In this document: piece after piece, positions 14,646 to 16,182 of the stretch
Layout of the letters: every line of letters starts with the position of its first letter
Numbering within the stretch: position 1 is the first letter of the stretch
From: JANWLD01 sp036276695
GTDB taxonomy: Bacteria > Patescibacteriota > Saccharimonadia > Saccharimonadales > 2-12-FULL-41-12
NCBI GenBank assembly: GCA_036276695.1
Contig: DASUOI010000013.1
Coordinates: forward strand, 1-16,182
Reading direction: 5' to 3'
Length of the DNA stretch: 16,182 bases
Program-made: the position numbers and the translations under genes
The notes under the pieces: model-generated
The model's database searches: none
Told to the model about the DNA's origin: nothing
What the model saw: only the letters and a program-made list of their open reading frames with translations

Positions 14646-15707
14646 TTAGCCCTTCTTTAATTTCGAAACGAACGCTTTTCTTAAACGCCAGGTTTTTGAA
14701 TTAACTATAAAATTTTTCTCACGATTTAATCTGCGATTCATAGACTCGAGTTCATTTATTTTAGTCTCTGACTGTTTGTGCCTACGAGAATTTAAATTTC
14801 CATTTAATTTTTTGATCGTATAGTTCTGGCTTAATAAAAGGTGTGTTATGTATTCAGGGTCTTTTTGAACTATTAGTTCAAGGTTGTTGGTATTAAATTT
14901 TTTATCTGCTGCGATAATTTCGCTTAAAAATCTTGATGTGCTCTGTTGTAAAATATTTTGTGCATTTGTATTACCTGAGAAAAGTTTTTGTAGATGAATA
15001 AAAAGATTTATGATTTTTACCCCGTGCTTACTCCACTTTTTATCCTTTGCACCGTCTACGTCCCACCACGCTCCTTCTTCATGTCTTCTGTAAACCGACA
15101 TGACTTTATTTATAAAACCTATCTCCCCTTTTTGCGCATGGCAAAGATGCAGGTACCAATCAATAGGCAAAATGTCTTCAGGTAAATTGTTATAATTTTG
15201 TTTTCTATACATTACTGAGTTGGTCTGAATAAAATTGCCCTCAAGTAATTTTGTCAAAGTGTATTCATTGACTCTTTTGGGATCAGGAAAAATTGTGCTA
15301 TCAGATTCGTTTTTTTCATAAATTACTTTTACTGGGTGGAAGCAAAGTGCGTACTTCGTATGCTTATCTAAAAAGTCAGCTTGGATTTGAAGTTTATGCT
15401 CGTCTGTCCAATAATCGTCTCCCTCGCACAGAGCCAGATATTCACCAGATGCGCGGTTCATTATATTGTATAAATTTGAAGCTATACCTACATTTTTTTC
15501 TCTTAAAACCGGCTTTATTAAATCAGGGTATTTTTTTGCGTAATTCTCAATAATTCTTTTTGTATTATCTGACGAACAGTCATCGCCTATAATAATTTCG
15601 AATTTAAAGTTTGTCTTTTGTTTAACAAAGCTCTCAAGGGCCTGTTCTATATATTTTTCCTGGTTATAACTGATCGATACTACGCTTACTTTAGGGTGGT
15701 CTGACAT
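14646..15707 (-). CDS. GT2 glycosyltransferase with C-terminal coiled coil
   Basis: This 353-residue GT-A protein opens with KVSVVSISYNQEKYIEQALES (6-26), then IIIGDDCSSDNTKRII (38-53) and the metal-binding ALCEGDDYWTDEHKLQ (92-107, Asp97 and Asp98). These are hallmarks of polysaccharide GT2 enzymes that act in the cytoplasm. The catalytic domain ends near 225. A helical C-terminal part carries a coiled-coil-like stretch (about 313-332) and ends with SKTWRLRKAFVSKLKKG, a (S/N)xxWRL-type tail seen at the ends of many surface-polysaccharide glycosyltransferases. The gene is AT-rich like its two flanking genes. The ATG at 15707 follows the aminotransferase stop by four bases, so the two are co-transcribed. 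Donor and acceptor are unknown. Confidence 0.82.
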   Translation of the reverse strand: MSDHPKVSVVSISYNQEKYIEQALESFVKQKTNFKFEIIIGDDCSSDNTKRIIENYAKKYPDLIKPVLREKNVGIASNLYNIMNRASGEYLALCEGDDYWTDEHKLQIQADFLDKHTKYALCFHPVKVIYEKNESDSTIFPDPKRVNEYTLTKLLEGNFIQTNSVMYRKQNYNNLPEDILPIDWYLHLCHAQKGEIGFINKVMSVYRRHEEGAWWDVDGAKDKKWSKHGVKIINLFIHLQKLFSGNTNAQNILQQSTSRFLSEIIAADKKFNTNNLELIVQKDPEYITHLLLSQNYTIKKLNGNLNSRRHKQSETKINELESMNRRLNREKNFIVNSKTWRLRKAFVSKLKKG

Positions 15708-15711
15708 AATA

Positions 15712-16182
15712 TTATAAATTGATTTTACTTATGATTTTGCTAACTGTGCGTTCATTTACCATACTATGGTTTGGCAGAGATATTATTCTGTTACAAATAT
15801 CTTCTGTGGTGCTCAGGCCGTAAGCGACCCCTACATTACTGAAGGCCGGGTGTTTATGAAGCGGGGGATTGTAATACCTATTGGACTCTATGCCTTCTTC
15901 TTCTAGTGCAGCATGCAGTTCTTGCGCAATGTCAGAACTTGGTGCTAAAGCTGAAACAAATACCACGGCGGATTTATTGTCATTTTCCTGAAATGCAAAT
16001 CCCCGTTTAGATAATTCCTTTTTGTATAATTTCAATATCTGATGTCTTTTATCGATCTTATAGTCTATATATTCTAGCTGCCACAATCCAATTGCTGCGT
16101 TAATTTCTTGTAGCTTTCCGTTGAAGCCTATTTCTTCAACCGTCCGGTTTTTACCGAATCCGAAATTACTCATTTTTCTAAT
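15712..16182 (-). CDS. DegT/DnrJ/EryC1 family sugar aminotransferase, C-terminal part
   Basis: Members of this PLP-dependent family aminate keto-sugar nucleotides to make amino-deoxy sugars. The frame stays open to the right edge, so the N-terminal and PLP-lysine half is outside the window; 156 residues plus the stop are visible. The visible part starts IRKMSNFGFGKNRTVEEIG and continues with FNGKLQEINAAIGLWQLEY, the strongly conserved block that follows the PLP lysine in this family. It also has the late ESNRYYNPPLHKHPAFSN segment, where substrate-contacting residues lie. The ATG at 16173 is internal, not the start. It is the first visible gene of the minus-strand unit, so the promoter lies to the right. 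It may feed one of the transferases downstream; the product sugar cannot be told. Confidence 0.88.
   Translation of the reverse strand: MRKMSNFGFGKNRTVEEIGFNGKLQEINAAIGLWQLEYIDYKIDKRHQILKLYKKELSKRGFAFQENDNKSAVVFVSALAPSSDIAQELHAALEEEGIESNRYYNPPLHKHPAFSNVGVAYGLSTTEDICNRIISLPNHSMVNERTVSKIISKINL

Noticed and set aside
15711..15716. Perfect minus-strand TATAAT just before the GT2 start at 15707
   Set aside because: It overlaps the stop codon of the aminotransferase gene, and transcription would begin inside the GT2 coding region. More likely chance in AT-rich DNA.
1..16182. UGA recoding to glycine, as in some CPR lineages
   Set aside because: UGA ends several genes at family-appropriate lengths (for example at 756-758, 8459-8461, 9820-9822 and 13295-13297), and no gene needs readthrough.
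1..16182. CRISPR array, insertion sequence, tRNA or rRNA
   Set aside because: No spaced direct repeats outside the FG-GAP coding units, no transposase or terminal inverted repeats, and no cloverleaf or rRNA-like sequence were seen. The gaps between genes are all under 120 bp.

Overview
The window reads as a surface-polysaccharide and cell-envelope locus from a bacterium of the Candidate Phyla Radiation (Patescibacteria), most likely Candidatus Saccharibacteria. This placement is an inference from protein style, not a database result. It rests on three things: a secreted protein with a KEQ-type lytic-transglycosylase-like head followed by FG-GAP-like calcium repeats; its small N-terminally anchored partner with an 'NGIDYGPP'-style stalk; and near absence of Shine-Dalgarno sequences, with promoters almost touching start codons. 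UGA is used as a normal stop, which argues against the recoded Gracilibacteria and Absconditabacteria.

Layout. (1) 1-751, + strand: the 3' part of a PAPS-dependent sulfotransferase cut by the left edge. (2) 756-2781, - strand: a coupled pair, a membrane-anchored GT2 glycosyltransferase and a GT-B glycosyltransferase, converging on the sulfotransferase with only 4 bp between stops. (3) 2832-9813, + strand: UDP-N-acetylhexosamine 6-dehydrogenase, a 12-TM DUF7657-like protein, the anchored stalk protein, the secreted FG-GAP protein and a GT4-like transferase. Candidate promoters lie before four of these genes. (4) 9820-10902, - strand: a self-inhibited Fic AMP-transferase, AT-richer than its neighbours. 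(5) 11021-16182, - strand: a tight five-gene unit of DegT-type aminotransferase (cut by the right edge), GT2, WsaF-like GT4, GT4 and GT2. The last three genes overlap or abut.

How it fits together. The dehydrogenase would supply a UDP-aminouronic acid, and the aminotransferase an amino-deoxy sugar nucleotide. At least seven glycosyltransferases could assemble a chain on the cytoplasmic face, the DUF7657 protein may act on a lipid-linked sugar in the membrane, and the sulfotransferase could add sulfate. The 6268-8461 pair puts an anchored beta-domain and a secreted hydrolase-like, calcium-repeat protein on the surface, which would suit a host-attached lifestyle. That last point is inference.

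Base composition is mosaic. The block 756-13294 is mostly GC-moderate to GC-rich, except for Fic, while 13295-16182 is clearly AT-rich; the change falls at a gene junction. No stretch over 300 bases lacks a gene. The longest gap is 10903-11020. I saw no tRNA, rRNA, CRISPR array, insertion sequence or convincing rho-independent terminator.
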